Of a DNA stretch of 37,727 nucleotides, positions 8,535-16,543 are shown one piece after another. Origin of the DNA: Oscillibacter sp. (GTDB lineage Bacteria; Bacillota; Clostridia; Oscillospirales; Oscillospiraceae); contig JAAVHC010000034.1 in the NCBI GenBank assembly GCA_014799925.1, forward strand, positions 4,124-41,850, given 5' to 3'. Under the pieces are notes generated by a model that saw only the letters and a program-made list of their open reading frames with translations, did no database searches and was not told the origin of the DNA. Numbering within the stretch: position 1 is the stretch's first letter; each line of letters begins with the position of its first letter. The translations under genes and the position numbers were made by a program.

Positions 8535-8700
8535 TCAGAGCCTATCCGTAAATAAGACGTGCGCAGACTGCGCCGTCAGCTTTTGCGCCGGACAAGGCGC
8601 TTTTCCGCTGGCGGGCTGACGCCCGGCAAGGGAAAGCAACGCAGTATGGCGCAAAAAACGCAGGCAAGATGTGTGCGGATTATTTGCGGATAGGCTCTGA
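8535..8700. repeat. MITE-like 166-bp imperfect inverted repeat
   Basis: The outer 21 bp at each end (8535-8555 and 8680-8700) are inverted copies with one mismatch (TCAGAGCCTATCCG...CGGATAGGCTCTGA). The interior also folds on itself around GGCGGGCTGACGCCCG. It codes for nothing and lies between ddl and the SLH gene. A non-autonomous mobile repeat is the simplest reading. No other copy is in this window. Confidence 0.65.
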
Positions 8701-8701
8701 A

Positions 8702-10150
8702 TCAGAATCGGGCGAACGCCGCTTCCTCCGTCATGGCAAAGTAGCTATACTCCACGCCGTAGGACTGATCGCCCCAGGTGGTATCAATATGGCAGGACCT
8801 TCCATCCAGCACCGCCACGGTCCAGATGTGATCCGCCGTGGAGCTGGTGCCGCAGGAGATGCCCTCCAGCTTCAGCAGCAGATTATAGGCCGCCGTGTAG
8901 CCGTCGCAGACGGCGACGCCCTCACGGAACAGACGGTAGCCGGTATGGCTCATGCCGGCATAGGTGTGATCATAGCGGCAGTTGTCGCAGATCCAGGCGT
9001 AATACACCCTGGCCTTCTCATATTCCAGCATATCCTCCGTGATCATCCCCGCCTCCCACAAGGCGTCATGGGCGACGATGGCATAGGCCATGGTTTCCTC
9101 CCGGTACCGCTCTACCAGCTCCTCGCCGTAAAAGCTGCTGGAGAAGCTCAGCCGGATTAAGCCGGTGCGGAGGGAGAAGGTAACGCTGACATAGTTGTAG
9201 GTCTGCTCGGCATACTGGCGGACACACTCCAAAAAGGCGGACAGGAGCTGATCCACCGTTTGATGCGTCAGCGTACCGGCGGGATACTCCAGCGAGATTT
9301 CCCGCTCTCCGCGGGAGAGCATATAGCGCACATCCGCGTCGATCTGCTCCCGGCTGTCAGGCTCCGGGGCGGCGTAGAAGGTCCCGTCGCTCTTCACCAG
9401 GTCCGCCATGGTGACCCCCCGGCTGCTGTAGGCCGGAACAATGACCCAGTCCAGCGTCAGGCGCAGCCCCCCGCAGGCCAGCCTGGCCGCCATGGCCGCC
9501 GCCTGACAGCGTGAAATCTTCTCTCCCGGCAGGAAGGAGCCGGTCTGGTCCACGCCGCCGGCCACTCCCCATTCATACAGCAGGAGGATGTCCGCCTGAT
9601 AAGGAGTATCTTCGGTGACATCCCGTATGTACTGCCCGCCGGCATGCCCCTCCGACACGACCTTCCGGTTCACCGGCTCCAGAAAGGACCGGGGCAGAGC
9701 ACCGGCCAGCACATGGGCCATTTCGGCGCGGGTGGCCGGACGGTCATAGGCGCCCTCCAGCTCATTTCCCAACGCCCCCCGCTCCTGGAGATAGGACGCG
9801 TAGGGGAGATACCAGACGCCGCCGCTCAGGGCGGCAGGGCCGGCCTCGCTGTCGCCGGTCTCATAGAGGCTGCGGAGCCGGGCGGCCATGGTCACCACTT
9901 CCGCCACCGTCAGGTCCCCGTCGGGATCGAAACGGTCCGCTCTGCCCTTTCCATTGGTCAGGCCCAGCTCGTAGAGAGCCTTGACCGCGTCATAGTACCA
10001 GGCGCTGCCGCTGACGTCGGCAAACTGTCCCGCATAGGCGCGGATGGGCGTGAATCCCTCCGCCTCCCGCGCCTGAGCCGGCGTGGAGAGCGTTCCAAAG
10101 AGCAGGGCGGTCAGCAGGGCCAGCGCCGCGGCGTACCGTTTTATGTGCAT
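8702..10150 (-). CDS. Secreted SLH-domain protein with transglutaminase-like domain
   Basis: This 482-residue protein has a signal peptide (MHIKRYAAALALLTALLFG...AQA, residues 1-27). Three SLH-type repeats follow at about residues 43-93, 113-152 and 176-226 (FADVSGSAWYYDAVKALYELG; WYLPYASYLQERGAL; IRDVTEDTPYQADILLLYEWG), which normally bind secondary wall polymers. The C-terminal 110 residues are transglutaminase/protease-like, with a plausible Cys-His-Asp triad: Cys in AVCDGYTAAYN, His in DHIWTV, Asp in HIDTTWGD. It probably acts at the cell surface. GGAGG precedes the ATG. It starts 12 bp after the LCP gene and is presumably co-transcribed with it. Confidence 0.88.
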   Translation of the reverse strand: MHIKRYAAALALLTALLFGTLSTPAQAREAEGFTPIRAYAGQFADVSGSAWYYDAVKALYELGLTNGKGRADRFDPDGDLTVAEVVTMAARLRSLYETGDSEAGPAALSGGVWYLPYASYLQERGALGNELEGAYDRPATRAEMAHVLAGALPRSFLEPVNRKVVSEGHAGGQYIRDVTEDTPYQADILLLYEWGVAGGVDQTGSFLPGEKISRCQAAAMAARLACGGLRLTLDWVIVPAYSSRGVTMADLVKSDGTFYAAPEPDSREQIDADVRYMLSRGEREISLEYPAGTLTHQTVDQLLSAFLECVRQYAEQTYNYVSVTFSLRTGLIRLSFSSSFYGEELVERYREETMAYAIVAHDALWEAGMITEDMLEYEKARVYYAWICDNCRYDHTYAGMSHTGYRLFREGVAVCDGYTAAYNLLLKLEGISCGTSSTADHIWTVAVLDGRSCHIDTTWGDQSYGVEYSYFAMTEEAAFARF

Positions 10151-10162
10151 CGCGTTCCTCCG

Positions 10163-11176
10163 TTATGGCACCATAATGTGCATGTCATCCGATGTAAGCT
10201 TCTGCTGGTAGGGATTGAAATATGTGTTGACCATCTCCAGCGCGGCCTCCGGGTCCAGTACATAGTAGGACACGCCCTTATAGTACCCCGCGCCGTCGCC
10301 GGGCAGGGTGTGGAAATAGATGTTGTCGCTGCCCACCGTCAGAGCCTGCTCGCCCAGCCAGACCAGATTGGCCAGCTGAAGATCCGTGTCCACGCAGTCC
10401 TGAATGATCTCGGCCATGGAGCCGATCTTGTCCCAGTTGGAGAGCTGAAGCGTTTGCTTCGCCACGGCCTTCAGAAACTCCTGCTGGGTCCCGATGCGGC
10501 CGATGTCGGCGGTAGCGTAACCGGCGCCGTCATTATTCTGCCGCCAGCGGACCACCTGCAGGGCCTCCTCGCCGGTCAGATGGCGCGGCCCCGCGGGAAG
10601 ATGAATATGAAGATCCTGATAGGGGTCGTCATAGTCCATGTCAAGAGGGATTTCAAAATCCACGCCGTTGATGGCGTCCACCAGCTCGACAAAGGCCTGC
10701 AGCTTGACGGTGACATAGTGGTCCACCGGGATGCCCAGCAGCCGGCTGACCTCCTCCATGGTCTGGGTGAAGCCGCCGTGGTGATAGGCGTTGTTCAGCT
10801 TCTTAACGGACCAGGACACGTCCAGAAGGGTGTCCCGGGGCAGGCTGACCACGTCGACGCGGCCGTTTTTCGCGTCCACCGCCACCAGGAGGTTGGTGTC
10901 GCTGCCGCCGTTCTCGTCATCCAGCCCCCCCAGCAGGAAGGTATGAAAATGCTCCTTCCGCTTAGCGTCGGAAACCCTGGCGGGGAGCGCGTCTCCCGGT
11001 TCCATGGCCGAGGCCTCCTCCGGGAGCGACGCGTTTCTGGGCGATTCCGCCTTTGGCGTCGGCTCCTTGGAAAAGCACTTGTACAGGCCGATCAGAGCCG
11101 TCATGACAAACAGGACGCAGACCGCCGCAACCGCGGCAGCCTGCGGTCCGCTGGTTTTTCTTTTGTTTCGCCTCAT
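10163..11176 (-). CDS. LytR-CpsA-Psr (LCP) family cell-wall ligase
   Basis: This 337-residue membrane-anchored protein has one TM helix at residues 14-32 and the rest outside. LCP enzymes attach wall polymers from lipid carriers to peptidoglycan. Family marks: SDTNLLVAVDAKNGRVDVVSLPRDTLL, KLNNAYHHGG, INGVDFEIP, GEEALQVVRWR and DIGRIGTQQEFLKAV, including the conserved Arg and Asp residues that hold the lipid pyrophosphate. It is followed at 12 bp by the SLH-transglutaminase gene, so the pair may build and anchor the same surface layer. A strong promoter lies at 11236-11264. Confidence 0.93.
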   Translation of the reverse strand: MRRNKRKTSGPQAAAVAAVCVLFVMTALIGLYKCFSKEPTPKAESPRNASLPEEASAMEPGDALPARVSDAKRKEHFHTFLLGGLDDENGGSDTNLLVAVDAKNGRVDVVSLPRDTLLDVSWSVKKLNNAYHHGGFTQTMEEVSRLLGIPVDHYVTVKLQAFVELVDAINGVDFEIPLDMDYDDPYQDLHIHLPAGPRHLTGEEALQVVRWRQNNDGAGYATADIGRIGTQQEFLKAVAKQTLQLSNWDKIGSMAEIIQDCVDTDLQLANLVWLGEQALTVGSDNIYFHTLPGDGAGYYKGVSYYVLDPEAALEMVNTYFNPYQQKLTSDDMHIMVP

Positions 11177-11235
11177 GGATCAAATGCTCCTTGCAATACC
11201 GCGGATCTTGGCGCGGAAACGCCGCGCCGGGTCTC

Positions 11236-11264
11236 ATTATACTATTAAAGGAAGTATAACACAA
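11236..11264 (-). promoter_or_regulatory. Promoter of the LCP-SLH operon
   Basis: On the minus strand TTGTGT (11259-11264) and TATAAT (11236-11241) are separated by 17 bp, about 60 bp before the LCP start. Confidence 0.8.
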
Positions 11265-11292
11265 GCGGCGCAGGGAAATTGTCACCATTTGT

Positions 11293-11547
11293 TTACATTG
11301 TATCCAAGTTGTCTCCTTCCAGATGGCGCAGCACCTTCTCCAGCTGCTCCGACTGGCGGGAGAGCTGCTCCAGCATGCCCGCCAGAATTTCTTCCACAGA
11401 CGGCTGCGCCGCCGGCCGGGCAGTGCGGATGGGGTGCGCGTAGCGGTGAAGCGCCGCGTCCTGCGGCGGCGAAGCCCGCTCCATCGGCTGGGACTGCGCC
11501 GCCGGAGGACGGCGGGGGGGCTGGTTTGATTTATGGCAAGGCTTCAT
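11293..11547 (-). CDS. Small hypothetical protein with C-terminal coiled coil
   Basis: The 84-residue product has a Pro/Arg/Gln-rich N-terminal half and a heptad-like helix from about residue 50 (VEEILAGMLEQLSRQSEQLEKVL). GGAGGAG lies 7 nt before the ATG, which supports real translation. It starts 45 bp after the spoIIID 3' end on the same strand, so it would be the next gene after spoIIID once the gene is restored. I do not recognise the family. Confidence 0.6.
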   Translation of the reverse strand: MKPCHKSNQPPRRPPAAQSQPMERASPPQDAALHRYAHPIRTARPAAQPSVEEILAGMLEQLSRQSEQLEKVLRHLEGDNLDTM

Positions 11548-11592
11548 AGCTGATCTCCTCCTGTTGTTTCTTCCTGCGTCCGCCGGGAATGG

Positions 11593-11737
11593 CTATGTCT
11601 CCCCGCGATATTTGCGCCGTGTAGCGATTCCGCCCCGGATGTGCCGCTCCGCCTTGTTCTCGTCCAGCACTTCCTTCACCTGTAGATAGAGGCTCCTGTT
11701 GTACAGGGGCAAACGTTCCTGAATATCCTTATGTATG
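11593..11737 (-). CDS. spoIIID: spoIIID, 3' segment of a split gene
   Basis: Reading from the junction the frame encodes HKDIQERLPLYNRS, then LYLQVKEVLDENKAERHIRG and GIATRRKYRGET, then TAG (11593-11595). This is the C-terminal half of SpoIIID, including the conserved NKAERHIRGG-AT-KY motif. It has no start codon of its own: upstream in this frame is a stop inside the recombinase gene. The N-terminal half is at 21371-21485 on the same strand. SpoIIID is a mother-cell DNA-binding regulator that activates and represses sigma-E and sigma-K genes. No stop or frameshift mars the segment, which argues against simple decay. Confidence 0.88.
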
Positions 11738-11739
11738 GT
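11723..11739 (-). other. Left attachment junction of the spoIIID element
   Basis: The plus strand reads ATATCC-t-TATGTA-t-GGT. The partner at 21364-21380 reads ATATCC-a-TATGTA-c-GGT. The likely crossover dinucleotide is TG at 11732-11733. The recombinase stop codon (11729-11731) overlaps this site. Confidence 0.85.
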
Positions 11740-13264
11740 TATTACTAATTAGAACGGTACTGTCTAGCCCAAGATCGCCCAGCAATCGGAGATATATGTC
11801 AACATTCCCGTCTTTATCCACCTCGATTTTCTGTATAATACGTTTGAGCTGGGCGTTGGTCATCTCGTGTACGTCGGTAATGTCCTCAATTTCCTTGAAG
11901 GTACTGCGCAGGATGTCCTCCAACTGGTCGCCGCGGGTCAGGTTACAGGACACCATTTTCAGCTCGTTTTCCAGCCGCTCGATTTCCTTACGCATACCGC
12001 CGATTTTGTCGTTCAGCTCGTCACGGGAGATCAGATCGTCGGCGTACATATCCATGTACTTCTGCCGGGTCTTTTGCAGCCTGGCAAGCTGGGCGGTCAG
12101 CTCCTTTTCATCGTTCAGATTCTCGTCCCTGGCCTTGCAGACCCTCTGGAACTGCCCCACCACATAGCTGACGACAGACTTCTTTGCCTTCACTACCCCG
12201 GCAAAGTATTCCTGCAAGACCTTGATCAGCTCTTCCTCGTCCACGGTGACAGCGTTAGGGCAGCTATCGGCCCCCCGCCCGTTATGCCCGGAGCATACCC
12301 AGCGGACGTAGGTATTCTTGTAGGTGCGGACAGTACGGCGGAACGACCAGCCGCATTCCTTGCACTTCATAACAGTAGAAAACAGATGCTTGTTGCTCTG
12401 CCGCTCACGGGTGATTCCGAACGCGTCATGACGGGAGTGCAGGACCTCCTGGGCCAGTTGGAAGGTCTCATCATCAATGATCCGCAGCTCAGGCTTGTCC
12501 ACAATAATCCAGTCCGCTTCGTCCCTGTCCGCTCTCCGTCCCGTCAGAAAGTCTGTGACCTCCTGCTTTCCGTTGATAATCTTCCCGGTGTATAGCTCAT
12601 TTCTCAGAATGTGCCCTATCCCGTTCTGGTTCCACGGGCAGTTGCGCTTGGTCTTGAGGCCGCGCTCGTTCAGCATATTGGATATTTTGGCGGAACCGTA
12701 GCCCTCCCGGGCGTACCAGTGAAAGATTTGCCGGACAATCGCCGCCTCCTCTTCGTTGATGGCAAGGTTGAAGTAGTCCCCGATGGTCTTGTCGTAGCCA
12801 TATACAAGGTTAGGGACACGGCCCTTCTCGGCGTTCAGCTTCTTTCCAAATTTTACCCGCTTGGAAGTATTGGCGCTCTCTTCCTGAGCCAGCGCACCGA
12901 AAATGGTCAGCACAAACTCGCTGCTGCCCATGCTGGTCATGTTGGCGGTGAGAAACTGGGTTTCAATCCCAAGGGCCTTCAGCCTGCGGACATTCTGCAG
13001 CAGGTCCACCGTATTCCGGGCAAAACGGGAGATGTCCTTGACCACCACCATGTCGAACAGGCGATCCTCGGCATCCGCCATCATCCGCAGAAACTCCTTG
13101 CGGTTCTTGATTTTCGTGCCGGAGATCCCTTCGTCAGCATACAGACGGACCAGCGTGTCTCCCGTGCGCCGGGTGTACTCGCCGAAGAATTCCTTCTGGG
13201 CCTCCAGACTGTTGAGCTGGTCCTCTTTCTCCGTGGATACCCGGCAGTAAGCCGCGATTTTCAT
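11729..13264 (-). CDS. Large serine recombinase of the spoIIID element
   Basis: This 511-residue recombinase has a resolvase catalytic domain (IAAYCRVSTEKEDQLNSLEAQ with the nucleophilic Ser in RVST; DISRFARN) and a recombinase domain (NLVYGYDK through WNQNGIGHILRNELYTG). A zinc ribbon follows (CKECGW...WVCSGH...SCPN), then a coiled coil (about residues 375-430). This is the TnpX/SpoIVCA type that excises and integrates DNA at short att sites. The ATG at 13262-13264 is preferred to the TTG six bases upstream. Its stop lies inside the att junction. In the excised circle the frame would run on for 14 codons (YGYSETERFFWMMQ). A -10 TATAAT lies at 13310-13315 with a poor -35; I see no clear sigma-E or sigma-K promoter. 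Confidence 0.95.
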   Translation of the reverse strand: MKIAAYCRVSTEKEDQLNSLEAQKEFFGEYTRRTGDTLVRLYADEGISGTKIKNRKEFLRMMADAEDRLFDMVVVKDISRFARNTVDLLQNVRRLKALGIETQFLTANMTSMGSSEFVLTIFGALAQEESANTSKRVKFGKKLNAEKGRVPNLVYGYDKTIGDYFNLAINEEEAAIVRQIFHWYAREGYGSAKISNMLNERGLKTKRNCPWNQNGIGHILRNELYTGKIINGKQEVTDFLTGRRADRDEADWIIVDKPELRIIDDETFQLAQEVLHSRHDAFGITRERQSNKHLFSTVMKCKECGWSFRRTVRTYKNTYVRWVCSGHNGRGADSCPNAVTVDEEELIKVLQEYFAGVVKAKKSVVSYVVGQFQRVCKARDENLNDEKELTAQLARLQKTRQKYMDMYADDLISRDELNDKIGGMRKEIERLENELKMVSCNLTRGDQLEDILRSTFKEIEDITDVHEMTNAQLKRIIQKIEVDKDGNVDIYLRLLGDLGLDSTVLISNNHT

Positions 13265-13309
13265 AAGCAAGCCTCTTTAATCAAATCCAAATCGTTCTGT
13301 TATATCTGT

Positions 13310-13315
13310 ATTATA
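13310..13315 (-). promoter_or_regulatory. Candidate -10 of the recombinase gene
   Basis: TATAAT on the minus strand lies about 45 bp before the recombinase start. The matching -35 position holds ATATTT, a poor fit, so expression may be weak or need an activator. Confidence 0.4.
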
Positions 13316-13370
13316 GCACGGCTCATTTGGTGAAATATGGAGATACGACAAAAAGCCGCGAGGTCCAGGG

Positions 13371-13412
13371 CGCAAAAAAGAGGGGACGCCCCGCATCATG
13401 CGGAGCACCCCT
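13371..13412 (-). terminator. Terminator of the 61-aa gene
   Basis: On the minus strand an AGGGG-TGC-TCCGCA / TGCGG-GGCGT-CCCCT hairpin (13381-13412) is followed by CTTTTTTG. It overlaps the last codons of the 61-aa gene and separates it from the recombinase. Confidence 0.75.
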
Positions 13413-13581
13413 CACGGCAGCCGGACGATCCATCGGAGGCGGGGATGGCGTCAGCGGCCCGCCGGAGCGCCGCCTCCACCTTCCCGGCGTTGGCCTCAAT
13501 GAAGATTTTCAGTATGTAGTCGGCGGTCACCGCCGCCGGATTGGGATCGTGAAACCGATAGCTGAGCCTGCGCCGCTTCAC
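13396..13581 (-). CDS. Small basic protein beside the recombinase
   Basis: The 61-residue product begins MKRRRLSYRFHDPNPAAVTA, continuing DYILKIFIEANAGKVEAALR. The GTG start has AGAGGGGGTGG upstream. I recall this N-terminal pattern from small proteins of clostridial integrative elements, without an assigned function. It has its own terminator. Being small, basic and next to a serine recombinase, it could be an accessory or directionality factor, but that is a guess. Confidence 0.65.
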   Translation of the reverse strand: MKRRRLSYRFHDPNPAAVTADYILKIFIEANAGKVEAALRRAADAIPASDGSSGCREGCSA

Positions 13582-13761
13582 AGTAGCACTGCCACCCCCT
13601 CTCTGTGGACGGTTCCCTGTCCATCCTATGAGAACAAAACGGGAAATAGCACCGCCCGCTTTACAGGCATCAGAATAAACGCGTTCAAATTCCTGAAAAA
13701 TCCGGTGGATTTTTGGGGGATGTTATGGTAATATTTGAATAAAGACGGGAGGTGCAAGGCC

Positions 13762-14646
13762 ATGACTTTGCTGCAGATTCAATACTTTCTGGCAGTGGCG
13801 CGGACGGGCAATATCACAAACGCGGCGGACGAACTGTATGTCTCGCGCCCGGCTATCTCCAGGGCCATGCGGGATCTTGAACAGGAATTTGGCATCGCCC
13901 TGTTCTGGCGGTCGAATACCGGGCTGGCTTTGACGGAAGCGGGCTGTGCTTTTTATGAGGCCTGCAGCGATATCCAAAACCGCATCGACTGCCTGGAAGA
14001 GCAGTTTGCCCGGATCAAGGAGCAAAACCGCAAGCAGGATATCCGCCTGGGCCTGACGCCCCTCACCGGCACCACTGTGTTTCCCAAGTTCTATCGGGCT
14101 TTCCGGAACGCCTGCCCCAGCGCCCATATCGTCACCATGGAGCACGGCCACAATCAGGCCCGGATGATGCTGGAGGACGGCAGCATGGACGCTTCCTTCA
14201 CCACCTATACCGAGGGACTGTCGGAAAGCGTAAGCAGTATGGAGCTGACCCGGACCCAGCTGGTTTTCTGCGTGTCCGCCGTACATCCCCTGGCGGGGCG
14301 GTCCCGCGTAAGCATCCATGATATCCGGAACGAGCCGCTGGTCTTCCTGTCGGAGGGGATGCAGCGGGAAAAGGAAATCTTCAAACGCTACCGGCAAATC
14401 GGACATACCCCCAACGTCGTGCTGCGCATGGGACAGATCAATGCGCTGCGGACGGTGGTGTCGGAGGGCATCGCCGCCGCCATCCTGCTTCAGGGCAGCA
14501 TCGACGACGGCAGCGAGGTCATCGGGATCCCCTTCGACCCGCCTGTCAAATTCCATATCAGCCTGATCTGGAACCGCCGCTCAGAGGAGCGGGAGGGCGT
14601 CAAGGCCATGCTGAGCTTCGCCGCCAAGTGGCGCGCCTCCTCCTGA
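13762..14646 (+). CDS. LysR family transcriptional regulator
   Basis: The 294-residue protein has the LysR HTH at residues 1-60 (LLQIQYFLAVARTGNITNAADELYVSRPAISRAMRDLEQEFG) and a C-terminal effector-binding domain (RLGLTPLTGTT, VVSEGIAAAILLQ). The ATG at 13762 is preferred over an upstream TTG because GGGAGGTG sits just before it and it gives the standard N-terminus. It lies inside the spoIIID element and probably controls the neighbouring transporter and catabolic genes in response to their substrate. Confidence 0.93.
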   Translation: MTLLQIQYFLAVARTGNITNAADELYVSRPAISRAMRDLEQEFGIALFWRSNTGLALTEAGCAFYEACSDIQNRIDCLEEQFARIKEQNRKQDIRLGLTPLTGTTVFPKFYRAFRNACPSAHIVTMEHGHNQARMMLEDGSMDASFTTYTEGLSESVSSMELTRTQLVFCVSAVHPLAGRSRVSIHDIRNEPLVFLSEGMQREKEIFKRYRQIGHTPNVVLRMGQINALRTVVSEGIAAAILLQGSIDDGSEVIGIPFDPPVKFHISLIWNRRSEEREGVKAMLSFAAKWRASS

Positions 14647-14669
14647 GGGCGATCCGCAGCGCAAGTCAG

Positions 14670-14703
14670 AAAGTCCCCGGCTGCATTGGCAGCCGGGGAC
14701 TTT
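14670..14703. terminator. Bidirectional terminator between lysR and the SLC13 gene
   Basis: AAAGTCCCCGGCTGC pairs perfectly with GCAGCCGGGGACTTT around a 4-nt loop, between convergent genes, with T/A flanks on both sides. Confidence 0.9.
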
Positions 14704-14731
14704 GCCGTATGTCCGCGTTTGCGGGCCGGTG

Positions 14732-16219
14732 TTACAGGATATAGCCGAAAATGGTAAAGAGAATGCTGGCTACCACGATAAAGACCCCCACCGTGATGGA
14801 GCCGCGGGTCCAGACGAATTTCTGGTCGATCTCCTCCCGGTCCAGCAGCAGAGCGGCGTACACGATGGCGCCGTAGGTCATGAAAGCGAACTGCGAGCAG
14901 AAGATGATGGCCGCACCCAGCACGGTGCCGTTGATGCCGGAATTGGTCTGAAGCGCGCAGGCGAAGGGCATCAGGACGGTGCTCAGGGCAAAGCTGATGG
15001 GCATGCCGTTCATGAAGTTGGTGCCGATGGTGGAGATGGCCACGGCCGAGATGATGAGGATGGGCCAGGCCGCGTTGCCCAGCAGGGGCTCCAGCAGGCT
15101 GCCAATCCATGTCTTGAGGCCCAGGTCGTCAGAGGAGATGGCGCCGCCCAGCAGGGAGAACGCGCCGATCAGGCAGACGATGGTCCACAGGGTGTGATCC
15201 TTCATGATCTGCTGACCGTTCAGGAAGGGCTTGCCGTCCACCTGGAAGATGCACAGCACGGCCACGATGAGAATCCAGACCCAGGTGGCGGTCACGCCGG
15301 TATACACCTCATAGAAGGGGAAAGAGGAGGGGATCACGGCAACGGTGATGTTGTACAGGATGCCGACGAGCATAGCGATAAGCAGGATGATCTGGCGCTT
15401 GTCGAAGCTGCTGCCGGCGCTGCTCAGGCCCTCCACGGAGTCGATGTTGAAGGAGCGCAGGGGATCCAGATTGCAGCGGAACACAAAGCCGATGAACAGG
15501 GTGTAGACCACGAAGAAGCCTACCAGCACCGCGGTGGTGGAGATAAAATAGGCCGCGCCGTCAAAGGCCAGGCCGTAGCTCTCCATGATGCCCCGCACAA
15601 TGGAAATGGTGGCCAGGTGAATCCCCTTGAACGGCAGGATATACGAACCCATCGCCGCCAGGAAGGTGCCCAGCAGCATCAGCTTGCAGATGGGGTCTTC
15701 CTTTTTGTAGCCCGCGGCCTCGCGGATGCCGTCCCAGATGGGGAACATGATGAGGATGACGGCGGTGCCGGCGTTAAACAGGGTGGACACCAGCAGCACG
15801 GTCATAAAATACACAAAGATATAAAGCAGAGGGCGGCCGCCGGTGATCCGGGGGTTGAGCAGCCGGCGGGCAATGACCACGGGGGCGCCGGAATCAGCCA
15901 GGGCGCCGCTCAGGGCCGTCAGGAACAGGAACTGGGCCACAGTGGAGCTGCCCAGCCAGCCGGTCAGAGCGCCGTTGGCGGTGAGGTAGCCGTGGAACAC
16001 CATGGCAAACAGGGCCATCAGGGCAGGCCAGAAAGTCTGGTTGGTGAAAATGGTCATCAGCAGCGCGCCGATAAACACGCCGAAAATCTTGGCGCCCAGC
16101 GGGGTAACCGGCCCCCAGCCGGGGACCACATACCCGAAGATGAACATCATGAACAGCGCGATGGCAGTCCATATGGGGTAGAGGTTGCGCGGTTGCTTTG
16201 CCTTTGCCAGATCAGACAT
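14732..16219 (-). CDS. SLC13/DASS family anion transporter
   Basis: The 495-residue membrane protein has about 11-12 hydrophobic segments. Family features include SSTVAQFLFLTALSGALADSG, the conserved TLFNAGTAVILIMFP hairpin region and the second repeat STIGTNFMNGMPISFALSTV. DASS transporters bring in dicarboxylates, citrate-like acids or sulfate with sodium. The neighbouring MmgE/PrpD and FAD-reductase genes favour a carboxylate. The ATG at 16219 (AGAGAGG upstream) is chosen over an in-frame start seven codons earlier. It is divergent from the catabolic operon. Confidence 0.9.
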   Translation of the reverse strand: MSDLAKAKQPRNLYPIWTAIALFMMFIFGYVVPGWGPVTPLGAKIFGVFIGALLMTIFTNQTFWPALMALFAMVFHGYLTANGALTGWLGSSTVAQFLFLTALSGALADSGAPVVIARRLLNPRITGGRPLLYIFVYFMTVLLVSTLFNAGTAVILIMFPIWDGIREAAGYKKEDPICKLMLLGTFLAAMGSYILPFKGIHLATISIVRGIMESYGLAFDGAAYFISTTAVLVGFFVVYTLFIGFVFRCNLDPLRSFNIDSVEGLSSAGSSFDKRQIILLIAMLVGILYNITVAVIPSSFPFYEVYTGVTATWVWILIVAVLCIFQVDGKPFLNGQQIMKDHTLWTIVCLIGAFSLLGGAISSDDLGLKTWIGSLLEPLLGNAAWPILIISAVAISTIGTNFMNGMPISFALSTVLMPFACALQTNSGINGTVLGAAIIFCSQFAFMTYGAIVYAALLLDREEIDQKFVWTRGSITVGVFIVVASILFTIFGYIL

Positions 16220-16543
16220 AATGATACCTCTCTTTCTCAATCTCGTTTCCTGTTGTCAGCGGGTCTTCGTCTTCCACACCAAGACCATACCGAAAGCCTA
16301 CTTTATTTTTGCATAAATCCTCCCATATGAAAAGCAACAAAAACCGACACGGGCGTAACATAACCTTTACACCTTTGCCGTTACCCTTGTGTTACAGTGA
16401 CGCAGAATAATGTTGCTTTACTTTGCAGCTGGAAAAAGTTATAATAATGACTATCCTTCCACACATTCCACACCACAAAATGACCAGGGCTGCAAATGCC
16501 GAAGGCATGACGCGGTAAAATATCGAAAAAAGGAGCTGCTGAT
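16220..16543. promoter_or_regulatory. Divergent control region of the element's catabolic genes
   Basis: This 324-bp spacer holds no gene. Facing right is TTTACT-17 bp-TATAAT, with the -10 near 16439. Upstream, GTAAC/GTTAC words recur (GTAACATAACC; GTTACCCTTGTGTTAC around 16380-16395), a pattern compatible with a LysR operator shared by both directions. The LysR link is inference. Confidence 0.5.

Noticed and set aside
11593-11737. An independent small mobile-element gene after the recombinase
   Set aside because: The frame has no start codon and matches only the C-terminal half of SpoIIID. It joins exactly in frame with the half at 21371.
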